Below the pieces are notes generated by a model, which saw nothing but the letters and a program-made list of their open reading frames with translations, did no database searches and had not been told where the DNA came from. Below are positions 1 to 5,892 of a DNA stretch of 6,610 bases, piece after piece. The first letter of the stretch is position 1, and each line of letters starts with the position of its first letter. This DNA is from Clostridia bacterium (GTDB taxonomy: Bacteria; Bacillota_A; Clostridia; Christensenellales; Aristaeellaceae). The stretch spans positions 1 to 6,610 of the forward strand of contig JAFUPO010000392.1 of the NCBI GenBank assembly GCA_017481185.1, in the 5' to 3' direction. A program made the translations under genes and the position numbers.

Positions 1-1
1 A

Positions 2-472
2 GGCCACGCTATCGCCACCTGCATCCGGATGCCGCACACTCAGATTAAACGGGTCTCGGTGATCCCATCCAGCCGAGGGGCGGCAGGATATGTGATGTCC
101 GTGCCGGAGGACCGATTGTTTCAACGGCGCAGAGATCTGGAGGATCATCTGGTGGTGGTGCTGGCCGGGCGCGCGGCAGAAGAAACAGCCTATGGGCCCC
201 AGGGCGTAACCACGGGGGCGGCGGGTGATTTGCAAAAAGCATATCAGCTGGCCCTTGATATGGTTTCCAAGTGGGGTATGAGCCCATCAGGCCAGGTGAT
301 GGAGCCATCGGCTCGGCAGCAGGAGGCGGCCTCCTGCCTGGTGGAGGATGCCTATCGGCAAGCGATGGAGATTATAAAAGAGCATAGGCTGGCTTGGCTC
401 AAGCTCCGCGAGGAACTGATGAAACGCGAAACGCTGAGCGGCGATCAAGTGCGATCTATTGTTGAAATATAA
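2..472 (+). CDS. FtsH-like M41 zinc metalloprotease, C-terminal part (5' end outside window)
   Basis: This is the protease half of an AAA+ membrane metalloprotease of the FtsH/M41 family, which degrades membrane and regulatory proteins in an ATP-dependent way. The frame is open from base 2, where GHA is the end of the HEAGH zinc motif, so the first ligand and the catalytic Glu lie just outside the window. Family marks seen are IKRVSVIP followed by GYVMSVPEDR, then LAGRAAEE (about fragment residues 54-61), and VTTGAAGDL, whose Asp at about residue 76 matches the third zinc ligand. KWGMS and a helical tail ending in ETLSGDQVRSIVEI follow. The stretch between KWGMS and LVEDAYRQA is only about 18 residues, against roughly 50 in typical FtsH, so this is a compact or divergent relative, perhaps a second paralog rather than the housekeeping FtsH. 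The AAA+ domain and membrane segments cannot be seen. The internal ATG at 29 is not the start. Confidence 0.87.
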   Translation, partial: GHAIATCIRMPHTQIKRVSVIPSSRGAAGYVMSVPEDRLFQRRRDLEDHLVVVLAGRAAEETAYGPQGVTTGAAGDLQKAYQLALDMVSKWGMSPSGQVMEPSARQQEAASCLVEDAYRQAMEIIKEHRLAWLKLREELMKRETLSGDQVRSIVEI

Positions 473-492
473 ACCCCTTTGACGAAAAGGAC

Positions 493-521
493 TGGTAAAT
501 TGCACGAAGATGGAGTATAAT
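493..521 (+). promoter_or_regulatory. Probable promoter of the solute-binding protein gene
   Basis: A perfect TATAAT box lies at 516-521. The best -35 at the right distance is weak: TGGTAA at 493-498 with a 17-base spacer matches three of six consensus bases. Transcription would start near 528, giving a leader of about 30 bases before the TTG start at 560. The weak -35 suggests an activator or low basal activity, but this is inference. Confidence 0.5.
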
Positions 522-529
522 AACAAATA

Positions 530-545
530 ATGCAAACTGATGCAA
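530..545 (+). promoter_or_regulatory. cre-like catabolite control site
   Basis: ATGCAAACTGATGCAA matches the Firmicute cre consensus WTGNAANCGNWNNCAW at every fixed or degenerate position except one: the central CG reads CT here. It lies directly downstream of the TATAAT box, at about +3 to +18, a position where CcpA binding would block initiation or early elongation. A sugar-uptake gene is a typical target. The mismatch falls in the most conserved part of the consensus, so this remains a candidate. Confidence 0.3.
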
Positions 546-551
546 AGGGGG
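544..551 (+). promoter_or_regulatory. Shine-Dalgarno site that favours TTG 560 as start
   Basis: AAAGGGGG ends 8 bases before the in-frame TTG at 560. The upstream in-frame ATG at 530 has no ribosome binding site and sits at the predicted transcription start, so TTG 560 is preferred. Confidence 0.7.
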
Positions 552-559
552 TGGTCTGC

Positions 560-2059
560 TTGCGGCGGTTTTTATTGTGCTTGCTGGCGATAATGCTGAT
601 TGTTTCAAACGGCAATTTCGCCTTGGCACAGGAGGCGGCAGCCTACACGATTGCAGGCTTTGACGGCGACGGTGTGAATCACGACTGGGCCACCAACCAG
701 TTTTTTCAGAGGATGAATGAGCGCACCGGCGTGACCTTTGATTACCAACAATATAGCGATTATAACGCTTGGGCCCAGGCCAAGGCTGAGATGCTTCGGT
801 CAGGCAACCTACCGGATATGCTTTTCAAGGCGGAAATGAGCCAGCAGGAGATTGCAGCTTTTGTCCAACAGGGGCTGCTTTTGGATCTGGCCCCACTGCT
901 GGCGCAGCACGCGCCCAATGCCTACCGCTACATTCAGGAAAACGCAGCTGTGCGGGCTGGCGTCGTTCAGCCGGATGGCGGGATCTACACCCTGCCTAAC
1001 CTCAACGATCTGCCTAACAACAATGTGATCTGGGTCAACAGCCGTTGGCTTGAAGCGGTAAAGATGGAAATGCCCACGGATGCGGCTTCTTTCCGGGCGG
1101 TGCTGGAAGCGTTTAAAACCAAGGATCCTAACGGCAATGGTCGGCAGGATGAAGTGCCTATGACGTTTCTGGGCCTTTGGGATCTTAAGTTCTTGGGCCA
1201 CGCCTTCGGGCTGATCGCCAATGACTATAACCTATTTGTAGACGAGCAGGGTAAAGTGCAGCATTTGGCCTTGGCGCCCCAGTTCCGCCCCTTTGTAGAG
1301 TGGCTGCGGGATCTGTATCAGGATGGGCTGCTGGATAAGCGAGGCTTCACCACGGTGGATGCGCTGCGCAAAGTGACTGAAGAAAACGCCGAGAGCACCT
1401 ATGGGATGCTGATGGGCACCACAACGATGAACCTGCTGCCCTATGCGGATACTGCCGATTATCAGGTTATGATGCCGTTGGTTTTTGAAGGCAAGCAGAT
1501 CTATCGCGATCTTGTGGGAACGGTTTTTCCGGGGGCTTTTGCCCTGTCGGCTGACTGCCCTGAACCCGAAACGCTTCTGGCCTGGATCGATACCCTTTAC
1601 ACAGAGGAAGGCGCGCGCCTGGCCTTAGCCGGCGAAGAAGGCGTGGACTACGAAGTGGATCCTGCCGACGGCGTGTGGGAATGGATGGGCGATATTTCTG
1701 TTCGCGGCCAGCAGATCATCCAGGAGGTTACCATTTCAGAAAGCGGGCATCTGCCCTGGCGCTATCCGGTAGAGTTTCAATTGCGCTATGGAGATCGCCA
1801 GTCCGTTGCTGTTATGGAGCAGCTCAGCCAGCTGCGCAAGTATACGCAGATGCCTTATCCCTTGGTGTTCATGGATGAAGAAAACCTGAACAGGGCGAAC
1901 GCCTTGCAGTATGAATTGGGCTTGTATCTGGATACGCAGGTAAGCCGATTCATCATCGGTGAAACGGCACTCACTGACGAGAACTGGCAAAGCTTTCTGG
2001 ATACGCTGGCAGCCAAGGGCCTGAATGAATTTTTGATCATTTGGCAAAATGCCCTTTAA
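560..2059 (+). CDS. Secreted extracellular solute-binding protein, family 1 (LplA/AlgQ-like sugar ABC transporter component)
   Basis: This substrate-capturing protein of a carbohydrate ABC importer would act outside the cytoplasmic membrane. Starting at TTG 560 it has 499 residues, in the range of the large LplA/AlgQ-type binding proteins. Residues 1-23 form a signal peptide: MRR, a hydrophobic core, then a likely signal peptidase I site after FALA, before QEAA. There is no lipobox cysteine at the cleavage point; the only Cys in the leader is at residue 7. Family features are LRSGNLPDMLF near residue 80, DPNGNGRQDE at about 189-198, which resembles the calcium-binding loop of AlgQ-type proteins, GVDYEVDPADGVWEW, and the C-terminal GLNEFLIIWQ. 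No permease or ATPase genes are in the window, so it probably works with a transporter encoded elsewhere. It lies 43 bases upstream of a galactokinase-family gene with no terminator between them, which points to an operon for sugar use. The ligand is unknown. Confidence 0.92.
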   Translation: MRRFLLCLLAIMLIVSNGNFALAQEAAAYTIAGFDGDGVNHDWATNQFFQRMNERTGVTFDYQQYSDYNAWAQAKAEMLRSGNLPDMLFKAEMSQQEIAAFVQQGLLLDLAPLLAQHAPNAYRYIQENAAVRAGVVQPDGGIYTLPNLNDLPNNNVIWVNSRWLEAVKMEMPTDAASFRAVLEAFKTKDPNGNGRQDEVPMTFLGLWDLKFLGHAFGLIANDYNLFVDEQGKVQHLALAPQFRPFVEWLRDLYQDGLLDKRGFTTVDALRKVTEENAESTYGMLMGTTTMNLLPYADTADYQVMMPLVFEGKQIYRDLVGTVFPGAFALSADCPEPETLLAWIDTLYTEEGARLALAGEEGVDYEVDPADGVWEWMGDISVRGQQIIQEVTISESGHLPWRYPVEFQLRYGDRQSVAVMEQLSQLRKYTQMPYPLVFMDEENLNRANALQYELGLYLDTQVSRFIIGETALTDENWQSFLDTLAAKGLNEFLIIWQNAL

Positions 2060-2084
2060 CCGTTGCAACTCTCAATAATGATAC

Positions 2085-2091
2085 AGAAGGA
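2085..2091 (+). promoter_or_regulatory. Shine-Dalgarno site that favours ATG 2103 as kinase start
   Basis: AGAAGGA touches the in-frame ATG at 2091, leaving no usable spacer, whereas the in-frame ATG at 2103 is 11 bases downstream. The second ATG is therefore the more likely start; the difference is four residues. Confidence 0.6.
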
Positions 2092-2102
2092 TGGACGAGC
2101 GC

Positions 2103-3383
2103 ATGAATCAGTACGCAGAAATGATCCGAAACCTGAAAACGCCTGAGGTAATGGAACGATTGATTCGCCTCTATGGCAACCGGGATGGAATGTTGGTCGC
2201 CCAAAATGCCCGATACGCAAGAATGCTCAAGAAGCATGAGGAGTTGTTTAATACAACAGAGCCGGTCTATCTGATCAGCGCGCCGGGGCGCACGGAGATT
2301 GGCGGCAATCACACGGATCACAACAGCGGTAAAGTGCTGGCAGCCTCGGTAAACCTGGATACCCTGGCGGCTGTTTCCAGCCGTGACGACATGGAAGTAA
2401 CCGTTCACTCCGAAGGCTATGGGCCTATCACGGTGGATTTGAGCGATTTAACGGCGCGCAAGGAAGAAGAAGGGACCACCGCCTCTCTGGTTCGCGGCGT
2501 GGCAGCTCGTATGAAGGAGCTGGGCTACAAAATCGGCGGCTTTGACGCTGCGGTCACCTCCTCCGTTGGCTCCGGCAGCGGCCTGAGTTCTTCCGCTGCT
2601 TTTGAGGTTATGGTGTGCGCCATTTTTGATAAGCTGTATAATGGCTGGACGGTGGATTACAAAACCCAGGCAATGATCGCCCAGTATGCAGAAAATGTTT
2701 ACTTTGGCAAGCCCAGCGGCCTTTTGGATCAGATGGCTTCGGCCACTGGTGGCTTGGTGTTTATTGATTTCAAACATACGCAGGCTAAGGTAAAGCCTGT
2801 TGCCTATGACTTTGCGCAGAAAGGCTATTCTCTGGTGGTTGTGAACACCGGCGGCAGCCACGCGGGACTGACGGATCACTATGCGGCCATCCCTGCTGAA
2901 ATGCGTCAGGTAGCCGCCTGCTTTGGCGAGAAGTGCCTTAGGGCAATCCGCTCTGAGCAGTTTTTTCAGGAGATCGGCGCCGTGCGTGAAAAGGTTACCG
3001 ACCGGGCGCTGATGCGTGCCATTCACTACTTTACCGAGAATATGCGGGTGGATCGCCAGGTGGAGGCCATCGAAAAGGACGATATGAACGCCTTCATGAA
3101 AGAGATCATCGCCTCTGGCCGCTCCAGCTTCATGTATTTGCAGAATGTGTATGCCGATCCCGGGCAGCAGCAGCTGTCTTTGGCGCTGTCCATTGCAGAA
3201 TATCTGCTGGAAGGGAAGGGCGCATGGCGCGTTCATGGCGGCGGTTTCGCCGGCACAACTTTGAACTTTGTGCCTAACGATTGCCTGAACGCCTTTATCG
3301 AGAAGATGGATAGCGTCTTTGGCCAGCGTGCCTGTCAGGTGCTGGATATCCGCCCCGAGGGCGCAGCCTGCCTGGAGCTTTAA
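2103..3383 (+). CDS. Galactokinase-family GHMP sugar kinase (specificity uncertain)
   Basis: This is a cytoplasmic ATP-dependent kinase of the GHMP superfamily that would phosphorylate a sugar at C1, as galactokinase does in the Leloir pathway. It has 426 residues, slightly longer than the usual 380-400, with an N-terminal helical extension of about 50 residues before the galactokinase signature. Motif 1 is APGRTEIGGNHTDHN (60-74), the ATP loop is GSGSGLSSSAAFEV (156-169), and motif 3 is VHGGGFAGTTLNFV (377-390). The catalytic Arg and Asp of human GALK1 (R37, D186) correspond to R63 and D209 (SGLLDQMAS). H44, D46 and Y236 correspond to H70, D72 and probably Y260. The galactose-contacting E43 is replaced by N69 in GGNHTDH. 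From memory, this variant occurs in other clostridial proteins annotated as galactokinase; I could not check this. No galT, galE or other Leloir genes are near. Galactose is the first guess, a related sugar is possible. Confidence 0.92.
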   Translation: MNQYAEMIRNLKTPEVMERLIRLYGNRDGMLVAQNARYARMLKKHEELFNTTEPVYLISAPGRTEIGGNHTDHNSGKVLAASVNLDTLAAVSSRDDMEVTVHSEGYGPITVDLSDLTARKEEEGTTASLVRGVAARMKELGYKIGGFDAAVTSSVGSGSGLSSSAAFEVMVCAIFDKLYNGWTVDYKTQAMIAQYAENVYFGKPSGLLDQMASATGGLVFIDFKHTQAKVKPVAYDFAQKGYSLVVVNTGGSHAGLTDHYAAIPAEMRQVAACFGEKCLRAIRSEQFFQEIGAVREKVTDRALMRAIHYFTENMRVDRQVEAIEKDDMNAFMKEIIASGRSSFMYLQNVYADPGQQQLSLALSIAEYLLEGKGAWRVHGGGFAGTTLNFVPNDCLNAFIEKMDSVFGQRACQVLDIRPEGAACLEL

Positions 3384-3390
3384 TCAGGTG

Positions 3391-3419
3391 TTGACAGAGT
3401 GAACAGCCCATGATATGAT
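3391..3419 (+). promoter_or_regulatory. Strong vegetative promoter for the FMN riboswitch transcript
   Basis: A perfect -35 box TTGACA (3391-3396) is followed after exactly 17 bases by TATGAT (3414-3419). The TGA directly before it supplies an extended -10 TG element. The start site should be near 3426. The promoter begins eight bases after the kinase stop codon, so the riboswitch transcript is a separate unit, and I see no terminator between the kinase and this promoter. Confidence 0.88.
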
Positions 3420-3452
3420 GATAGCGGTTCCAACAACTGCATGAATCTTGAA

Positions 3453-3570
3453 GCTTCTTCGGGGCAGGGTGAAATTCCCTACCGGCGGTAAAGCCCGCGA
3501 ACTGCATCAATGATGCGGCCGATCTGGTGCAATTCCAGAGCCGACAGTAAAGTCTGGATGTGAGAAGAAC
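3453..3570 (+). promoter_or_regulatory. FMN riboswitch aptamer (RFN element)
   Basis: The aptamer binds flavin mononucleotide in the nascent mRNA and normally lowers expression of riboflavin genes when FMN is plentiful. The sequence follows the RFN consensus closely. Conserved blocks are CTTCGGGGCAGGGTGAAATT, CCCTACCGGCGGTAAAGCCC, GGTGCAATTCC, GCCGACAGTAAAGTC and TGAGAAGA. Helix P1 is TTCTTC (3455-3460) with GAAGAA (3564-3569). The variable arm is the small hairpin GCATC-AAT-GATGC, and P5 is TCTGG/CCAGA. It lies between a strong promoter and ribU, the expected target class. Confidence 0.97.
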
Positions 3571-3634
3571 GCGAAAAATGTGCTTTTTTCGCCCCTGATC
3601 AGCTTTAAAAGAGCTTCAGGGGCGTGCATATTTT
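3571..3634 (+). terminator. Expression platform of the FMN riboswitch (terminator-like, alternative hairpins)
   Basis: The core hairpin pairs CGCCCCTGA (3590-3598) with TCAGGGGCG (3616-3624) and continues with AGCT/AGCT after a two-base bulge. No U-run follows directly; the sequence goes on as GTGCATATTTT. That segment can instead pair with AAAATGTGC (3575-3583) as a nine-base-pair outer stem with one G-U pair, leaving a T6 tract as an internal loop and ending just before the ribosome binding site. A competing hairpin, GCGAAAAA (3571-3578) with TTTTTCGC (3584-3591), shares bases with the core. The platform could act on transcription, translation, or both; base pairing was worked out by eye only. 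Confidence 0.65.
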
Positions 3635-3640
3635 AGGAGG
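3635..3640 (+). promoter_or_regulatory. Strong ribosome binding site of ribU
   Basis: AGGAGG lies 8 bases before the ATG at 3649 and starts at the base directly after the outer stem of the riboswitch platform. Closing that stem could hinder ribosome access as well as transcription. Confidence 0.85.
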
Positions 3641-3648
3641 TATGCGGT

Positions 3649-4227
3649 ATGAAGACCCGGTTCGACACCCAGACCCTGACCCGTATTGCGGTTCTTTCCG
3701 CCCTAAGCGCAGTGCTGTTCTGCATTGAGGTGCCCGTGATTCTGTTCTACAAGCTGGACTTTAGCAATCTGCCGGTGCTCCTGGGGGCGTTTTCCATGGG
3801 CCCGGTGGCTGGTGCGATCATTTTAGCCATCAAGTCCCTGACCGGTCTTTTGCACTCTGGCACCGGCGGCGTAGGCGAGTTGGCTGATTTCATCCAGGGC
3901 TTGGCCTATATGCTTCCCGCTGCCTTAATTTACCTGAAAAACAAGAGCCGCAAAACGGCCCTGGGCGGGATGTGCGTAGGCACTGTGGCCATGGTGGCGG
4001 CTGGCATCCTTTCTAATGTGTATATTCTGGTTCCCTTGCTGATGCCGGTGGAGCAGGTGGTGTTGATGGCGCAGAAGATAATTCCCGCTGTGCAGAACAT
4101 TTGGCATTTCGCTTTCTTAGTGGTGGCTCCCTTCAATCTGCTCAAGGGCGTAGTCATCGCAGTGGTAACCTTTATTCTTTACAAGCATCTCTCGCCCTTG
4201 CTCCATGGCAAGGTGCGCAGGGCGTAA
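3649..4227 (+). CDS. ribU: Riboflavin-specific ECF transporter S component RibU
   Basis: RibU is the membrane-embedded substrate-binding subunit of an energy-coupling factor importer. It takes up riboflavin together with the shared EcfA/EcfA'/EcfT module, which is not encoded here. The protein has 192 residues and about six hydrophobic segments, the usual S-component size. Family hallmarks are KLDFSNLPVLLGAFSMGP (35-52), IKSLTGLLHSGTGGVGELAD (61-80), LSNVYILVPLLMP (121-133) and PFNLLKGVVIAVVTFILYK (161-179), with a basic C-terminal end. The ATG has a strong AGGAGG site at 8 bases. The FMN riboswitch directly upstream independently supports riboflavin as substrate. The gene ends 21 bases before tsaE with no terminator, so it is the first gene of a longer transcript. 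Confidence 0.96.
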   Translation: MKTRFDTQTLTRIAVLSALSAVLFCIEVPVILFYKLDFSNLPVLLGAFSMGPVAGAIILAIKSLTGLLHSGTGGVGELADFIQGLAYMLPAALIYLKNKSRKTALGGMCVGTVAMVAAGILSNVYILVPLLMPVEQVVLMAQKIIPAVQNIWHFAFLVVAPFNLLKGVVIAVVTFILYKHLSPLLHGKVRRA

Positions 4228-4231
4228 CGTT

Positions 4232-4237
4232 AAGGAG
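4232..4237 (+). promoter_or_regulatory. Shine-Dalgarno site for the TTG start of tsaE
   Basis: AAGGAG lies 11 bases before TTG 4249. The resulting N-terminus, MEYVTNSPEQT, starts in the normal place for TsaE, and no in-frame ATG or GTG offers a better choice. Confidence 0.6.
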
Positions 4238-4248
4238 CTGACCCAAGG

Positions 4249-4707
4249 TTGGAATATGTTACCAATTCACCTGAACAGACCCGTTCTCTGGGTGCAAGGC
4301 TGGCAAAAGCCCTGCGCCCGGGGGACGTTGTCCTTCTTTTGGGAGATATGGGCGCCGGCAAAAGTGAGTTAAGCCGCGGCATTGCTCGCGGCTTGGGGAT
4401 TGATGGGCCGGTGCCCAGCCCAACCTTCACCATCATGCAGGCCTATGATCAGGGCCGATGCCCTTTGTATCACTTCGACTGGTATCGCTTGGAATCCAGC
4501 GAAGAGCTTTACGAGATGGGATTGGAGGAATATCTGGGCGGCGACGGCATTGCCCTGGTGGAATGGCCTTCTCAGGCCTGGGACGCTGTGCCTGAAACCT
4601 ATCTTGAAGCAACCCTTACGCCGGATGAATCCGCAGAGAAGCGAACCATCACCCTTCGCGGCGTTGGCGGCTTTCACCCCTTGACGGGAATGGAGGAAAC
4701 AAAATGA
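4249..4707 (+). CDS. tsaE: tRNA t6A biosynthesis ATPase TsaE
   Basis: TsaE is the P-loop ATPase that works with TsaB and TsaD in the cytoplasm to make N6-threonylcarbamoyladenosine at position 37 of ANN-decoding tRNAs. It has 152 residues, the normal length. Visible motifs are the Walker A loop GDMGAGKS (32-39), where the more usual last residue is Thr, SPTFTIMQAY (57-66), YHFDWYRL (74-81) with the conserved HxDxYR pattern, GLEEYLGGDGIALVEWP (91-107), and a beta-rich end. The start is TTG. The stop codon overlaps the start of tsaB as ATGA, which implies translational coupling with its functional partner. TsaD and TsaC are not in the window. Confidence 0.96.
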   Translation: MEYVTNSPEQTRSLGARLAKALRPGDVVLLLGDMGAGKSELSRGIARGLGIDGPVPSPTFTIMQAYDQGRCPLYHFDWYRLESSEELYEMGLEEYLGGDGIALVEWPSQAWDAVPETYLEATLTPDESAEKRTITLRGVGGFHPLTGMEETK

Positions 4708-5408
4708 ATCTTCTGGCAATGGATACCTCCGGCCCCGTGGCTGGGGTCAGCATCATAAAGAATGATCAAGTGGTTTATGAGGCGATGGCGGTAAATCAGT
4801 TCACCCACTCCGTGAGCATGATGCCCATGGTGGAGGAGGCGCTGAACCACGCCGGCATGGTCTTGCAGCAAATGGATGCCCTGGCAGTAACCGTAGGCCC
4901 TGGTTCCTTTACCGGCGTTCGCATTGGGGTATCAACGGTAAAGGGAATGGCCCACGGGTTGGGCAAACCTTGCATTCCGGTGGATGCGCTGGAAGCGCTG
5001 GCCTTTTCCGCTCCCTTTTTTGAGGGTGTTATGTGCCCTATTCAGGATGCCCGGGCAGGTCAGGTCTATGGGGCTGCCTTTCGTTGGCACAACGGCGAGC
5101 TGGAGCGGCTGATGCCCGATAGCGCTTTGAAGCTGGAGGAGTATCTGGCCCAGCTTCTATCCCTTGGCGTTCGTTTCTGGTTTACGGGAGACGGGCTGAA
5201 TCGCTACCGTGAAGCAATTGCAGCAAAGCTGGGCGAAAGAGCTGTGCTGGCTCCTGAGGCCTTGTGCTATCTGCGGCCAGGTTGCGCTGCAGCGCTGGCG
5301 TTGGAAAAGCGTGACGAGGCAGTTGACTATCTGAGCCTTGCCCCCCTCTATCTGCGCGCGCCTCAGGCCCAGCGGGAGCGGGAAGCACGGGAGGCGCGCA
5401 ATGGCTGA
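4704..5408 (+). CDS. tsaB: tRNA t6A biosynthesis protein TsaB
   Basis: TsaB is the non-catalytic ASKHA-fold partner that dimerises with TsaD and is needed for the threonylcarbamoyl transfer in t6A synthesis. The protein has 234 residues, normal for the family. The N-terminal LLAMDTSGPVAGVSII and the signature TVGPGSFTGVRIGVSTVKGM (63-82) are diagnostic, followed by PVDALEALA and IQDARAGQVYGAAF. The C-terminal half, from about residue 120, is more variable, as is usual, and ends in LAPLYLRAPQAQRERE. The start has a GGAGG site 7 bases upstream, inside the end of tsaE. The last eight bases overlap rimI. tsaE, tsaB and rimI thus form a tightly packed unit. Confidence 0.96.
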   Translation: MNLLAMDTSGPVAGVSIIKNDQVVYEAMAVNQFTHSVSMMPMVEEALNHAGMVLQQMDALAVTVGPGSFTGVRIGVSTVKGMAHGLGKPCIPVDALEALAFSAPFFEGVMCPIQDARAGQVYGAAFRWHNGELERLMPDSALKLEEYLAQLLSLGVRFWFTGDGLNRYREAIAAKLGERAVLAPEALCYLRPGCAAALALEKRDEAVDYLSLAPLYLRAPQAQREREAREARNG

Positions 5409-5892
5409 TGTGATCATTCGGCGGATGACGCTGGCAGATGTTTCGGCAGTTCACCAAATCGAGCACAGCACCTTTCCCACGCCCTGGAGCCTGGACTCCT
5501 TTGAAAAAGAGGCAGTGAACCCCTGCGCACGGTATTTGGTAGCTGAATTGCAGGGGCAGGTCATCGGCTTTGCGGGGGTTTGGCTGGTGCTGGATGAGGG
5601 GCACGTGACCAATATCGCCATTGCGCAGGATCATCGGGGCAAGGGCTATGGCAGGGCGCTGACCCAGGCGCTTTTACAGTATGCCGCCAATTTAGGAACA
5701 GCCTATGTGACCTTGGAGGTGCGCCGCAGCAATGAGCGAGCGCAGAATCTTTACAGGAGTCTCGGCTTTATTTCCGTAGGTGTGCGCAAACGCTATTATG
5801 AGGATAACGGCGAGGATGCTTTTCTTATGGTAAATCAGTCGCTTCCCGAAGCTCAAGAAGACTTTGAGGAGCCAGAAACGGTATACGAATGA
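5401..5892 (+). CDS. rimI: [Ribosomal protein bS18]-alanine N-acetyltransferase RimI
   Basis: RimI is a cytoplasmic GNAT-fold enzyme that transfers the acetyl group of acetyl-CoA to the N-terminal amine of ribosomal protein bS18 and sometimes other proteins. From ATG 5401 it has 163 residues, near the usual 150. This start has GGGAGG 6 bases upstream; the frame is open further upstream, but only inside tsaB. Motifs are an N-terminal region with FPTPWSLDSFEKE (25-37), the acetyl-CoA loop IAIAQDHRGKGYGRAL (72-87), LEVRRSNERAQNLYRSLGF (105-123), and RKRYYEDNGEDAFLM (129-143). E106 and Y118 align with the proposed catalytic residues E103 and Y115 of enterobacterial RimI. The end (about 148-163) is an acidic tail. 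Pairing with tsaB is common in bacteria. A terminator begins at the stop codon. Confidence 0.95.
   Translation: MADVIIRRMTLADVSAVHQIEHSTFPTPWSLDSFEKEAVNPCARYLVAELQGQVIGFAGVWLVLDEGHVTNIAIAQDHRGKGYGRALTQALLQYAANLGTAYVTLEVRRSNERAQNLYRSLGFISVGVRKRYYEDNGEDAFLMVNQSLPEAQEDFEEPETVYE

Noticed and set aside
479..484. TTGACG as -35 box for the TATAAT at 516
   Set aside because: The spacer would be 31 bases, far too long, and there is no -10 sequence at 17 bases from it.
474..490. CCTTT-gacga-AAAGG hairpin as terminator of the protease gene
   Set aside because: The stem has only five weak base pairs and no T-run follows.
530..532. ATG 530 as start of the solute-binding protein
   Set aside because: It lacks a ribosome binding site and lies at the predicted transcription start. 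It would also place ten residues before the signal peptide. TTG 560 has a strong site at the right distance.
2448..3236. Long open frame of 262 codons on the minus strand across the kinase gene
   Set aside because: It lies wholly inside a well-supported kinase gene on the other strand, has no recognisable domain, and is rich in His, Gln and Arg as expected from the antisense of biased codons.
4196..4213. CCTTGC-TCCATG-GCAAGG inverted repeat at the end of ribU as a terminator
   Set aside because: It is a six-base-pair stem inside the coding sequence with no T-run after it; more likely chance, and it would not separate ribU from tsaE.
5338..5400. Longer N-terminus for RimI from ATG 5338
   Set aside because: It would overlap tsaB by 71 bases and add residues with no family match. 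ATG 5401 has GGGAGG at 6 bases and gives the normal RimI N-terminus.
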